This document shows, one piece after another, positions 7,702-15,700 of a stretch of 16,257 nt of DNA (position 1 is the stretch's first letter; each line of letters starts with the position of its first letter). Source of the stretch: Candidatus Hydrogenedentota bacterium (lineage in GTDB: Bacteria; Hydrogenedentota; Hydrogenedentia; Hydrogenedentales; SLHB01). Both the position numbers and the translations under genes were made by a program. Location: NCBI GenBank assembly GCA_022706165.1, contig JAKJDA010000016.1, positions 285 to 16,541 on the forward strand, in the 5' to 3' direction. Under the pieces are notes generated by a model. That model was not told the origin of the DNA and did no database searches. It saw only the letters and a program-made list of their open reading frames with translations.

Positions 7702-7850
7702 CGCCATTCCCCGATTCCGCCTTTTCGTATGCGGATGAGGGCGGCGGGCGCTGTACGAAGTTTTACGTGAATAGCCAATGCAAGGGAAGAAATGCGCGCG
7801 CGCCGGAGGACGATTGCCGCCGCTTCCTCCAAAAGTACAGATTGACATAG
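7698..7850 (+). CDS. Possible small ORF (50 aa) coupled to the SGNH gene; doubtful
   Basis: An ATG at 7698 overlaps the SGNH stop as ATGA and opens a 50-residue frame ending at TAG 7848-7850. The product would be hydrophilic and basic with three cysteines (residues 19, 28 and 40), and resembles nothing I know. In its favour is the same ATGA arrangement as at kinase/pseG and roughly two thirds G/C third positions. Against it are its size, two AGA codons, and that its last codons coincide with the -35 box of the rny promoter. It may be chance. Confidence 0.18.
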   Translation: MTPFPDSAFSYADEGGGRCTKFYVNSQCKGRNARAPEDDCRRFLQKYRLT

Positions 7851-7870
7851 AGGTCGTGCACCCTTATACT
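7842..7870 (+). promoter_or_regulatory. Near-consensus sigma-70-type promoter upstream of rny
   Basis: TTGACA (7842-7847) is a perfect -35 hexamer and TATACT (7865-7870) matches the -10 consensus at five of six positions. The spacer is exactly 17 bases. This is the strongest promoter signal I found in the window. The expected start of transcription is near 7877, about 258 bases ahead of the rny ATG, and rny-ymdB-smc follow without an obvious second promoter. Confidence 0.8.
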
Positions 7871-7954
7871 GTGCCGGGTTGGGAATAACCCTGAAGGGTA
7901 TGAATTTTGGTTATGCATGGGGATACGGTTGAGAAAGCGAGCAGTAGGCTAGGC

Positions 7955-7978
7955 GATCGCCACCGGGGCGGTTTTGTT
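7955..7978 (+). terminator. Candidate attenuator/terminator in the rny leader
   Basis: GATCGCC (7955-7961) pairs with GGCGGTT (7967-7973) around the loop ACCGG, including two G-U pairs, and is followed by more T in GTTTTGTT (7971-7978). If active it would give an RNA of about 100 bases from the 7842-7870 promoter. The T-run is short and broken by a G, so efficiency is uncertain. The palindrome GGCGATCGCC (7952-7961) overlaps the left arm and offers an alternative fold. Confidence 0.35.
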
Positions 7979-8026
7979 AGGTTACACAAGTCGTTGTTGT
8001 CCAAGAAGAGGATGACCCCGCGCGTA

Positions 8027-8070
8027 GACGCTATCGAAATCCGTTGTCGTGGCTAGCGTTCCGCTTTTTT
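8027..8070 (+). terminator. Second terminator-like hairpin in the rny leader
   Basis: ACGCTA (8028-8033) pairs with TAGCGT (8054-8059), with a possible inner CGA/TCG stem, and six T follow at 8065-8070. The five bases between stem and T-run weaken it as an intrinsic terminator. A competing short hairpin AGCG-TTC-CGCT (8055-8065) abuts the T-run directly. Termination here would give an RNA of about 190 bases. Confidence 0.25.
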
Positions 8071-8134
8071 GCTTCCGCTGTCCTCATGCCTTGGCGTAGG
8101 GGCGAAACATCCCCGAACTGGGTGGAGGAGAGAC

Positions 8135-9616
8135 ATGCCGCAGGTGTATATCACCGTATTGTGGGTAGTGGCGGGCGGTTTGCTGGGCGTTGCCGTCACG
8201 GTGGTGAGCGCACGCATTGCAGGACGCAATTTGCTGGGAAAGGCTCGCCGGGAAGCCGCGCAGACGATATCCAACGCAGAGCGCGATGCCGCTTCTATCC
8301 TGAAGGAAGCCAACACATCCATAAAAGAGCAGCGGATACAACTCCGCGAGGAGACGGAAAGGGAGACTCGAGAGCAGCGTAAAGAATTGGTGGCTCTGGA
8401 GAAACGCATTCTCGCCAAGGAAGAGACGGTCGACAAGCGCGTCGAAACGCTCGAACGAAAGGCGAATGATCTGAATGCGCGCGAGCGTGAGTTGGGCGAT
8501 CGCGAGAAGGCGCTGGATACGGAGCGCGATAAGATCAAGGCGCTGGTCGACGAGCAAACGACCACCGCCATTCGTCTCAAACGCATTGAAGACGAAATGG
8601 TTGAAAATTCCGAAAAGAAGGCAAAATGGGTCATCACCCAGGCCATTCAACGTTGCGCCGCCGATCATGTCGCCGAGGCGGTCGTCTCGGTCGTAAATCT
8701 TCCGAACGACGAAATGAAGGGGCGCATTATCGGACGCGAAGGGCGCAACATTCGCGTGCTCGAGGCTGCGACCGGCATCAACTGCATCATTGATGACACG
8801 CCCGAGGCGGTCATTCTTTCCGGTTTTGACCCGGTTCGCCGTGAAATTGCCCGCATTTCGCTGGAACGTCTCATTCAGGATGGCCGCATTCACCCCGCCC
8901 GGATTGAGGAGGTGGTGCAGAAGGTCACGGAAGAGATGAATCAGACGATCAAGGAGAATGGCGAGCGGGCGTGTCTGGACACGGACATTCATGGGCTGCA
9001 TCCGGAGATCGTGAAGCTGTTGGGACGTCTGACGTACCGCACGTCGTACGGCCAGAACGTATTGCGGCATTCGATGGAGGTATGTCATCTGGCGGGGCTC
9101 ATGGCCGCCGAACTGGGGTTGCCCATCCACGAGGCAAAGCGGGCCGCGCTCATTCATGACATTGGCAAGGCGATCAACCACGAGGTGGAGGGGTCGCACG
9201 CGGTTATCGGGCACGACCTGGCCAAGCGCTACGGCGAAAACGAGCACATCGCCAATGCCATCGGGTCGCACCATGCCGAGATGGAGCAGTCGTCGGTGAT
9301 TGCCGTGTTGGTTCAAGCGGCGGATGCGTTGTCGGCGGCTCGTCCGGGCGCCCGGCGGGAAACGCTCGAGACGTACATCAAGCGTCTGGAACAGCTCGAG
9401 GGCATCGCGGACGGATTTTCGGGCGTGGAAAAATCGTATGCGCTCCAGGCAGGGCGCGAGATTCGCGTCGCCGTGTACCCGGAAAAGGTCACCGACGCCG
9501 AAGCGAGCCAGCTCGCCCGCGATATCGCCAGGAAGGTCGAGAGCGAGATGACGTATCCCGGGCAAATCAAGGTTACGGTGATCCGCGAGACGCGCGCCGT
9601 TGACACCGCCAAATAG
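8135..9616 (+). CDS. rny: Ribonuclease Y
   Basis: RNase Y is a membrane-tethered endoribonuclease that starts mRNA decay. The 493-residue protein has an N-terminal transmembrane helix (~5-27), a charged coiled coil (~30-160), a KH RNA-binding domain with [12 protein letters not shown] from residue 196, and an HD domain with His312 (LRHSMEV) and His341-Asp342 (LIHDIGK), ending in the conserved [16 protein letters not shown]. The C-terminal ~320 residues closely follow the B. subtilis enzyme as I recall it. The protein is shorter than the usual ~520 because the ISGLT segment between coiled coil and KH seems absent: the coiled coil runs straight into [15 protein letters not shown] 8135 is chosen over the in-frame upstream codon at 8069 because GGAGGAG (8124-8130) lies just before it and the product then starts with the membrane helix. 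ymdB follows after 11 bases, a known pairing. Confidence 0.97.
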   Translation: MPQVYITVLWVVAGGLLGVAVTVVSARIAGRNLLGKARREAAQTISNAERDAASILKEANTSIKEQRIQLREETERETREQRKELVALEKRILAKEETVDKRVETLERKANDLNARERELGDREKALDTERDKIKALVDEQTTTAIRLKRIEDEMVENSEKKAKWVITQAIQRCAADHVAEAVVSVVNLPNDEMKGRIIGREGRNIRVLEAATGINCIIDDTPEAVILSGFDPVRREIARISLERLIQDGRIHPARIEEVVQKVTEEMNQTIKENGERACLDTDIHGLHPEIVKLLGRLTYRTSYGQNVLRHSMEVCHLAGLMAAELGLPIHEAKRAALIHDIGKAINHEVEGSHAVIGHDLAKRYGENEHIANAIGSHHAEMEQSSVIAVLVQAADALSAARPGARRETLETYIKRLEQLEGIADGFSGVEKSYALQAGREIRVAVYPEKVTDAEASQLARDIARKVESEMTYPGQIKVTVIRETRAVDTAK

Positions 9617-9627
9617 GCGTACGTTCC

Positions 9628-10419
9628 ATGAGAATTCTTTTTATCGGCGACGTGGTCGGACGTCCGGGACGCCGGTGCGTCCGGGAGTTGGTTCCCGGAT
9701 TGCGCGCGCGGCACGGCGTTGACTTGGTGATCGCAAATGGCGAAAATGCCGCGGGCGGCTTGGGGGCCACGCCGGAAACGTTGGCCGAGCTGTTTCGGGG
9801 CGGGGTTCATCTCATCACGTTGGGAAACCACACGTGGCGGAAAAAGCAACTCGCGCCGGCGCTGGACATGTACGACAACGTGCTTAGGCCCGCCAATTAT
9901 CCGCAAGGGGTTCCGGGGCGCGGTTCGCAGGTGTATGTTTTGCCCGATGGCCGCAAGGCTGGGGTGATCAATCTTCTGGGCAGGGTGTATATGGAGCCGG
10001 TTGCGTGTCCGTTCGAGGTTGGTTTGCGGGAGGCGACCCGGATGCGCGAGATGACGCCGGTGGTGATCGTGGATTTTCACGCCGAAGCCACGTCGGAGAA
10101 GGTGGCGATGGGGTGGCATTTGGACGGCGCGTGCACGGCGGTGATCGGCACGCATACGCACGTGCAAACGGCTGACGAGCGCGTGTTGCCGCGCGGCACG
10201 GCGTATATCACCGACGCGGGCATGACCGGCCCCATGGATTCCGTAATCGGCATGGAGCGGGACATCATCATCCGGAAGTTTCTGACAGGGATGCCTTCCG
10301 AGTTCAAAGTGGCCGAAGACCGGCCGGGTCTGTGCGGGGTCGTCGTCGAAGCGGACGATCGGACGGGCGCGGCCTTATCCATCGAACGGGTTTGCGCGCT
10401 CGACGAGGGGCGCGGGTAG
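9628..10419 (+). CDS. ymdB: YmdB-family metallophosphoesterase (2',3'-cyclic nucleotide phosphodiesterase type)
   Basis: YmdB-family enzymes are di-metal phosphoesterases; B. subtilis YmdB hydrolyses 2',3'-cyclic nucleotides, which arise from RNA breakdown, and affects biofilm formation. This 263-residue protein has the family length and all metal-site positions I expect: Asp8 (FIGDVVGRPG), Glu39-Asn40 (NGENAAGG), Asn67-His68 (LGNHTW), His152 (VDFHAEATSEK), His177 and His179 (GTHTHVQTADE). GMTGPMDSVIGM near 210 is also typical. One difference is Arg71 after GNHTW, where relatives I recall carry an acidic or polar residue. The gene lies 11 bases after rny and 19 before smc, so it is very likely cotranscribed. 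Linking it to RNase Y fits a role in RNA turnover. No strong Shine-Dalgarno precedes the ATG. Confidence 0.95.
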   Translation: MRILFIGDVVGRPGRRCVRELVPGLRARHGVDLVIANGENAAGGLGATPETLAELFRGGVHLITLGNHTWRKKQLAPALDMYDNVLRPANYPQGVPGRGSQVYVLPDGRKAGVINLLGRVYMEPVACPFEVGLREATRMREMTPVVIVDFHAEATSEKVAMGWHLDGACTAVIGTHTHVQTADERVLPRGTAYITDAGMTGPMDSVIGMERDIIIRKFLTGMPSEFKVAEDRPGLCGVVVEADDRTGAALSIERVCALDEGRG

Positions 10420-10438
10420 CCCGCGGTTTCGGGGAGTC

Positions 10439-13400
10439 ATGTATTTCAAGCAACTTGAGATGACGGGGTTCAAGTCGTTTGCCGACCGCACGATGGTCCG
10501 GCTGGAGCCAGGCATCACGGCGGTCGTGGGACCGAACGGGTGCGGCAAGAGCAATATTCTCGACGCCATGCGCTGGGCATTGGGCGAGCAGAACGCCCGC
10601 GAACTGCGCGGGTCGCACATGCAGGATGTCGTGTTCAACGGCAGCGAGCACCGGCATGCGATGGGCATGGCGGAGGTCTCGATCGTCTTTGACAATTCGG
10701 ACTCGGTTCTGCCGGTGGATTTTTCGGAAGTCGAGGTGACGCGCCGCGTGTATCGCTCCGGCGAGAGCGAATATCTTCTCAACAAGGCTCCGTGCCGGCT
10801 GAAGGACATCCATGAGTTGTTCATGGACACCGGCATCGGCACGCAGGCGTATTCGATGGTCGGACAGGGCAAGATGGACATGATCCTCAGTTCGAAGCCC
10901 GAGGACCGGCGTTATTTGTTCGAAGAGGCGGCGGGCATCATCAAATACAAGAGCCGCAAGCGCGTGGCCATGCGCAAATTGGAGGGGGCCGAGCAAAACC
11001 TTCTGCGGCTGAACGACATCGTCGCGGAAGTGCAGCGCCAGATGCGGTCGTTGAAGCGTCAGGTGAACGCGGCCATCCGCTATCGCGAACTCAGCGAACA
11101 GTTGCGGGAGATCGAGATTCGTTCGGCGTGGCTGACGTTCACGCGGTTGAGCGCCGAGATCGTCCAGTTGCGCGAAACGTTTGCCGCGGCGCAAGACGCC
11201 TACGAGGGCGAGTCGGCCCGCATTTCCGAGTTCGAGGCGCGGCGCGAGGCGTTGAACCTGTCCAAGCTCGATATGGACCGCGTGTTGATGGCGCGGCGCG
11301 AGGGCGTGCACGAAATCGATTCCGAAATGGAAAAGATCGAGCGGCAAATCGCGTTGTTGCGGCAGCAGATCGATTTCTCGGGCGAACAGCAACAGCAGGC
11401 GTTGCGCGAGCAGGAGGCGTACCGGCGGCGCGCGGCGGCCATCGAGACCGAGATCGCCCAAACGGCAGAGCGCCTGGAAAGGATAGGCGGCGAGCTTCAG
11501 GCCTGCACGGAGGCGTTCGAAGCCAAGCAGAGCGGTCATGCCGGGGCGATTGCGCGCGTGGAAGAGGCCGATGCGGCGCTGGAAGCCATGCGCGCGCGCG
11601 CGGTCGAGCAAATGAACACGCGCGCGAAAACGCAGACCGAGTTGGAAAAACTCGCGGTGGGCATTTCGAATATCGAAACGCAGCTTGGCGCGATCTATGA
11701 GCAGCAAAGCGCGATCGGCGCCCGCCGCGACCAACTGTTGATGCAGTTGGAAGACGTGCGCGGCCAGGAAAAAATCAAGCTCGAAGCGCTGGCCGATATC
11801 GAGTCGAAGCGCACGCAGGCGCGCGACCAACTCGCGCAACAGACGCAGGAACTGAAGGCGCTCGAGCACGTGTGGCAAGGCCAGCGCGAGCGCAAGAGCA
11901 GCACCGAGGCGCGCCTGACGTCGTTGCGCGAGCTGCGCGACGCGTACGAGGGTTTCGCCGTCGGCGTGCGGGCGATCATGCGCGCCAAGGCCGAAAAAAT
12001 GCCCGAGGCGCGCGGCGTCATCGGCCCTGCCGGCGATCTGCTGTCTACGGAAAAAACCTACGAGGCGGCGATCGAAGCGGCTCTTGGCGGCAATATCAAC
12101 AATATCGTGGTGGACGACGCCGAAGCGGCGAAGAATGCCATTTCGTTTTTGAAGCGGAGTCAGGCCGGGCGCGTTACGTTTTTGCCGCTGGACATCATCC
12201 GCGGCGGACGCGGCGACGACGGCGGGGACCTTGCCGGGCAGCCGGGCATTGTCGGTCCTGCGCTCGACTATGTCCAGTATGACGCCAAATTGCGGCCTGC
12301 GGTCGAATATCTGCTGCACAGCACGCTCATCGTGGAGACGCTCGACGACGCGATTCGCATCGCGCGCAAGTACGAGAAGATTCCGCGCCTGGTCACGTTG
12401 GACGGCGAGGTCGTGTCGGCATCGGGCGCGGTGACCGGCGGTCGCAACAAGCATGAGAGCCGGGGGCTGCTCGGGCGCAGCGCGGAGATCGGCGAACTCG
12501 ATGTGGCGCTTGAAAAACTCAAGGGCGATATCGAGGGAACCATCGCGAAGAGCCGTCGCTTGGAGGAATCGATCCAAAAATCGATGGCGCAGACGCGCGA
12601 ACTCGAACACAAAGAGCACGGCATGCGCCGTGAAATCAACGAGCTGGGCGTGATGCTGGCGCGGTGCACGACCGAGATCGACAATCTGGTCGACGCCGCG
12701 CAGAAGTTGGACCAGCAGCGCGACGAATTGTGCGTGCGGCGCGACGGGTTGGAAGAGCAGCAGCGCGATGTGTTGCGGCGCGCCGAGGGCATGGACAGCG
12801 ATGACGAAGCCTTCCAGCGCGAGATGTCGGAGGCGCAAGAGCGCGCGTCGCACGCGCGGCAGGAGCTTTCCGTGCACGGCAGCGAGGTGTCCGAGTTGCG
12901 TCTTCAGCAGGCGACCCTCGCGCAGCATCGCGAAGAGGCGGAACGCGATCGTTCGCGCCTCGATCGCGAACGCGAAGAAGCCCTGCGCGAAGCGGCCCGG
13001 CGCGACGAGATCGTGGAACAACTGAAACGGCAGGCGTCCATGCTCGAAGAGGAGGCCGCGCTGCAGGTGGAGCGCTCGAAAGCCCTGTCGGAAAGCAAGG
13101 AAGAGGCCCGCGGCAAGGTCATCGAGGCCGAAAACCAGCGCGCCGAATTGTTGAACGAGGGCGAGGCCATCGACAAATCCTTGCGCGAATTGCGCGAGAA
13201 AGCGCGCAGTTCGCAGACGCAGTTGCATCAGACGGAGATGGCGTTGCGGCACAACGAGGATCGGGTCGGCTTTTTTCAGGAGCGCATTTTGACGGAGTAC
13301 AACGTCGCGTTGCCGGCGCTCACCGCGGAACAAGCGGGCGCGGACGAATACGACGATGCCACGCGGGACGGCATGGTGGCCGATTTGCGCGCGAAATTGC

Positions 13401-14026
13401 AGCGCATGGGCGAGGTGAATTTGATGGCGATCGAGGAATACGAGGCGTTGGAGAAGCGCAATGAATTCCTGACGACGCAGTATGCGGATCTGCAACAGGC
13501 GCGCGAAACCTTGCTGGGCGTCGTGGCGCGATGCGACAAGAAAATCCGCGAATTGTTCATGGAAACCTTCACGCAAATCGCGGACAATTTCCGGGTGTAT
13601 TTCAGGCGCTTGTTCAACGGCGGCCAGGCGCGGGTGTATCTCCTGAACGAGGACGATCCGCTCGAGAGCGGCATTGAAATCGAAGCGCGTCCGCCGGGCA
13701 AGAAGCCGACGAGCATCTCGTTGCTTTCCGGCGGCGAAAGCGCAATGACGGCGATCGCGCTGCTGTTCGGCATTTTCAAGGCGAAGCCGAGTCCGTTTTG
13801 CATCTTGGACGAGGTGGATGCGCCGTTGGATGACGCGAATATCGGGCGGTTTCTCGACATGGTCGAGGAGTTCACGAGCGAGAGTCAATTCATCGTCATC
13901 ACGCATAACAAGCAGACGATGGCGCGCGCCGGCGCGTTGTACGGCGTCACGATGCAGGAGCGCGGCGTGTCGCAACTGGTCTCCGTGAAATTCGACGAAG
14001 CGCGCAAGGGCGTGTCCGCGGCGTAG
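10439..14026 (+). CDS. smc: Chromosome partition/condensation protein SMC
   Basis: SMC is the ATPase of the bacterial condensin complex with ScpA and ScpB; it loads near origins and organises sister chromosomes. The 1195-residue protein has standard SMC architecture. The N-terminal head carries Walker A GPNGCGKSN (Lys37) after the typical start MYFKQLEMTGFKSFADRT, and an RRYLFEEAAGIIKYK segment near 155-170. A long coiled coil follows (~170-500), then the hinge (~505-670; EARGVIGPAGDLL, EAALGGNINNIVV, SASGAVTGGRN), a second coiled coil (~675-1010) and the C-terminal head with signature LLSGGESAMT (Ser1097) and Walker B CILDEVDAPLDD (Asp1124-Glu1125). GGGGAG stands 2 bases before the ATG, rather close, but the start is fixed by similarity. 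A long antisense frame under it is a codon-bias shadow. scpA and scpB are not in the window. Confidence 0.98.
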   Translation: MYFKQLEMTGFKSFADRTMVRLEPGITAVVGPNGCGKSNILDAMRWALGEQNARELRGSHMQDVVFNGSEHRHAMGMAEVSIVFDNSDSVLPVDFSEVEVTRRVYRSGESEYLLNKAPCRLKDIHELFMDTGIGTQAYSMVGQGKMDMILSSKPEDRRYLFEEAAGIIKYKSRKRVAMRKLEGAEQNLLRLNDIVAEVQRQMRSLKRQVNAAIRYRELSEQLREIEIRSAWLTFTRLSAEIVQLRETFAAAQDAYEGESARISEFEARREALNLSKLDMDRVLMARREGVHEIDSEMEKIERQIALLRQQIDFSGEQQQQALREQEAYRRRAAAIETEIAQTAERLERIGGELQACTEAFEAKQSGHAGAIARVEEADAALEAMRARAVEQMNTRAKTQTELEKLAVGISNIETQLGAIYEQQSAIGARRDQLLMQLEDVRGQEKIKLEALADIESKRTQARDQLAQQTQELKALEHVWQGQRERKSSTEARLTSLRELRDAYEGFAVGVRAIMRAKAEKMPEARGVIGPAGDLLSTEKTYEAAIEAALGGNINNIVVDDAEAAKNAISFLKRSQAGRVTFLPLDIIRGGRGDDGGDLAGQPGIVGPALDYVQYDAKLRPAVEYLLHSTLIVETLDDAIRIARKYEKIPRLVTLDGEVVSASGAVTGGRNKHESRGLLGRSAEIGELDVALEKLKGDIEGTIAKSRRLEESIQKSMAQTRELEHKEHGMRREINELGVMLARCTTEIDNLVDAAQKLDQQRDELCVRRDGLEEQQRDVLRRAEGMDSDDEAFQREMSEAQERASHARQELSVHGSEVSELRLQQATLAQHREEAERDRSRLDREREEALREAARRDEIVEQLKRQASMLEEEAALQVERSKALSESKEEARGKVIEAENQRAELLNEGEAIDKSLRELREKARSSQTQLHQTEMALRHNEDRVGFFQERILTEYNVALPALTAEQAGADEYDDATRDGMVADLRAKLQRMGEVNLMAIEEYEALEKRNEFLTTQYADLQQARETLLGVVARCDKKIRELFMETFTQIADNFRVYFRRLFNGGQARVYLLNEDDPLESGIEIEARPPGKKPTSISLLSGGESAMTAIALLFGIFKAKPSPFCILDEVDAPLDDANIGRFLDMVEEFTSESQFIVITHNKQTMARAGALYGVTMQERGVSQLVSVKFDEARKGVSAA

Positions 14027-14166
14027 AGATGATTCGCCGCGACGGCACAGGGACATGACGAACACAAAGGGGACGAAGCGATGATTCGGTCTGTGGTTTC
14101 ATCCCTTTGCGCGTTCGCGCCGCGGCGCCGTTGCGTTGCCCGTCGTTCTCTCAGCGTGTGACTCTC

Positions 14167-15303
14167 ATGAAAGTCCTCCACCTATTCAGCAATGCGAAAT
14201 GGACCGGCCCGGCGGAGCCGGCGTTGAACCTGTGCGTCGCGTTGCGCAGGCTTGGGATTGAGGCGGATTTCGCGTGCTGTCCGGACGCGGGCGCTTCGAT
14301 CAACAAAATCGTCGAGACCGCGCGCGACCGAGGCATCGAGCCGATTCTGCGGTTTTTTTTGTATAAGCATTTCAATCCGGCCACGAATTTCATGGACGGC
14401 ATCGCGCTCAAGCGGCATCTCAGGGCCGCGCGATACGATCTGATCCACTGCCATCTCGACAACGATCACCGCATTGCGGCAGGGGCGGTGGGCGTTCCGC
14501 TTGTTCGCAGCAGCTACCACGGGATGGGCATGCCCGAAACGTCCGCGCTCCGCAGGCTTGCGCAGGGGGCAATCCGCATTTTCGAGCCGTCCCAGGCAGC
14601 GCGCGATCACGACATTCGCGCGATGGGCGTGGCGCCGGAACGGGCCGTGGTCGTGCCGGGCGCGGTGGATGTGGAGCGTTTCGATCCCCTGCGGGAGACG
14701 CCCGATGGCCGGCGCTGGCTGGGCATTCCGCCCGACGCGTTTGTCGTGGGGATTGTGGCGCGCATGCAGACGCACCGGCATTATGAGGATTTTTTTAGGG
14801 CGATCCAGATGCTGGCGGATCACTGTCCCAACGTGCGCGTGATCGTCGTGGGGCGCGGCACCAAGCAAGAGCGCGTGGGCAAGCAGCCCGTGCGCGATTT
14901 GGGTCTCGAGGGGCGCGTGCATTTTCCCGGCTATCTCGATGGCGAGAATTACGTGGGCATGCTGCGATCGTTTGACGTGAAGGCGTTTCTCGTTCCGGGC
15001 ACGGACGGCACCTGCCGCGCGGTGCGCGAGGCAATGGCGATGGGCAAGCCGATTGTCGCAGCCGATCGGGGGATGTTGCGCGAGATCGTGGATGACGGCG
15101 CAAACGGTTTCGTGTGCGACGGCAGCCCGGAGGGTCTTTTTGAAGCGTTGCGCCGTCTTGCCTGCGATCGGGCGCTTGCGCGACGGTTTGGGCATGCGGC
15201 GCGCGAGAAGGCCGTGGCCGCTTTTTCGCTCGACGTTCAAGCGCGGGCAGTGTTGCGCGAATACCAGGCGTGCCTCGGGGGCGGGGTCAGGATTCCTTGC
15301 TGA
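14167..15303 (+). CDS. GT-B glycosyltransferase, GT4-like
   Basis: This 378-residue protein looks like a retaining GT4-type glycosyltransferase with two Rossmann lobes. The N-terminal lobe opens with MKVLHLFSNAKWTGPAEPAL, a start seen in a family of uncharacterised GT4 proteins. The C-terminal lobe begins near residue 195 (VVGIVARMQTHRHYEDFFRA) and holds the nucleotide-sugar signature GTDGTCRAVREAMAMGKPIV at ~278-297, followed by GMLREIVDDGANGFV. Sugar donor and acceptor cannot be told; lipopolysaccharide, exopolysaccharide or glycolipid assembly is plausible. ATG 14167 is chosen by fold (the first beta strand starts at once); no clear ribosome binding site precedes it. The frame stays open upstream to TTG 14107 but that leader is not family-like. 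The 140-base gap after smc holds no clear terminator or promoter. The 3' end overlaps the convergent STAS gene by 17 bases. Confidence 0.85.
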   Translation: MKVLHLFSNAKWTGPAEPALNLCVALRRLGIEADFACCPDAGASINKIVETARDRGIEPILRFFLYKHFNPATNFMDGIALKRHLRAARYDLIHCHLDNDHRIAAGAVGVPLVRSSYHGMGMPETSALRRLAQGAIRIFEPSQAARDHDIRAMGVAPERAVVVPGAVDVERFDPLRETPDGRRWLGIPPDAFVVGIVARMQTHRHYEDFFRAIQMLADHCPNVRVIVVGRGTKQERVGKQPVRDLGLEGRVHFPGYLDGENYVGMLRSFDVKAFLVPGTDGTCRAVREAMAMGKPIVAADRGMLREIVDDGANGFVCDGSPEGLFEALRRLACDRALARRFGHAAREKAVAAFSLDVQARAVLREYQACLGGGVRIPC

Positions 15304-15700
15304 TGTTTTCCCACGCGTCTTCTTGGGCGAGGATGTCGAGGGAGCGTTCGTACTTGGCCACGGCGTCTTTCCGGGATCCGTAGAGGGTGAACACCTTGTT
15401 GAGGTTGGTGATTTCGAAGACTTTCTGGATGTCCGGATTCATGCCGCACAGGCGCAACGAACCGTTGACGGTTTTGATGGTTTCGTGAATGCGCAGCAAT
15501 TCGGTGAGCACGGCGCTCGACAGGTAGTCGACCTGCGTGAAGTCCAGCAGCAGATTGACGCCGGCATGCGTCTTGATGAATCCTATCGCCTCGGCGCCGA
15601 AACGGGCGACGTTCATCGCGTCCAGCACGCTGGTCGCCTGAATGCGTCCTTCCACGATGCGTCCGTGGCTCTCGAATACAAGGATGGATGGATCACTCAT
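15287..15700 (-). CDS. STAS-domain anti-sigma factor antagonist (RsbV/SpoIIAA-like)
   Basis: Anti-anti-sigma proteins bind the anti-sigma kinase when unphosphorylated, freeing the sigma factor; phosphorylation on a serine breaks that contact. The 137-residue protein has one STAS domain (~5-115) and a short acidic tail. The phosphorylation loop reads LLDFTQVDYLSSAVLTELL with candidate phosphoserine Ser61 (Ser62 next to it). The usual D-S-S/T-G is here L-S-S-A, a variant I associate with planctomycete-like and related bacteria. SLRLCGMNPDIQKVFEITNL follows, typical of the last strand-helix unit. The ATG at 15700-15698 overlaps the upstream anti-sigma gene by 8 bases, with GGGAG nine bases upstream inside that gene, so the two are translationally coupled. 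The 3' end overlaps the convergent glycosyltransferase gene. Confidence 0.9.
   Translation of the reverse strand: MSDPSILVFESHGRIVEGRIQATSVLDAMNVARFGAEAIGFIKTHAGVNLLLDFTQVDYLSSAVLTELLRIHETIKTVNGSLRLCGMNPDIQKVFEITNLNKVFTLYGSRKDAVAKYERSLDILAQEDAWENISKES

Larger units (their letters stand above)
7877..8134 (+). promoter_or_regulatory. Structured 5' leader of rny, or an independent small RNA
   Basis: With the promoter at 7842-7870 this stretch is transcribed but holds no convincing ORF. It fills most of the 433-base gene-free region 7702-8134. The strand AACCC at 7887-7891 can pair in three exclusive ways: with GGGTT at 7876-7880, with GGGT at 7896-7899 (loop TGAA), or as ATAACC (7885-7890) with GGTTAT (7909-7914). 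Downstream are a terminator-like hairpin at 7955-7975, a stem G7996-C8002/G8010-C8016 with two G-U pairs, and a stem ACGCTA/TAGCGT (8028-8033/8054-8059) followed by T6 at 8065-8070. Such competing structures suggest a riboswitch, attenuator or sRNA. I do not recognise a known riboswitch, 6S, SRP or tmRNA pattern. By analogy with RNase E autoregulation in E. coli, it could be a site for RNase control of its own message; that is inference. Confidence 0.5.

Noticed and set aside
7979..7990. GGTTACACAAG as a DnaA box near the skew switch
   Set aside because: It differs from TTATNCACA at key positions and stands alone; no cluster of boxes or AT-rich unwinding region was seen.
7877..8070. 6S RNA, SRP RNA or tmRNA
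   Set aside because: The length of ~190 would suit 6S RNA, but I could not pair 5' and 3' halves into a rod with a central bubble. The SRP GGAAGGAAGCAG-type loop and tmRNA tRNA-like ends are absent.
10304..14065. A 1253-codon open frame on the minus strand under smc, and similar long antisense frames under rny and the histidine kinase
   Set aside because: They mirror high-GC codon bias of strongly supported plus-strand genes, are low-complexity and Arg/His/Leu-rich, and resemble no protein family.
14351..14360. T8 run in the glycosyltransferase as a programmed frameshift or sequencing error
   Set aside because: The reading frame continues through it with sensible sequence (RFFLYKHFNP) on both sides, so no frameshift is needed.
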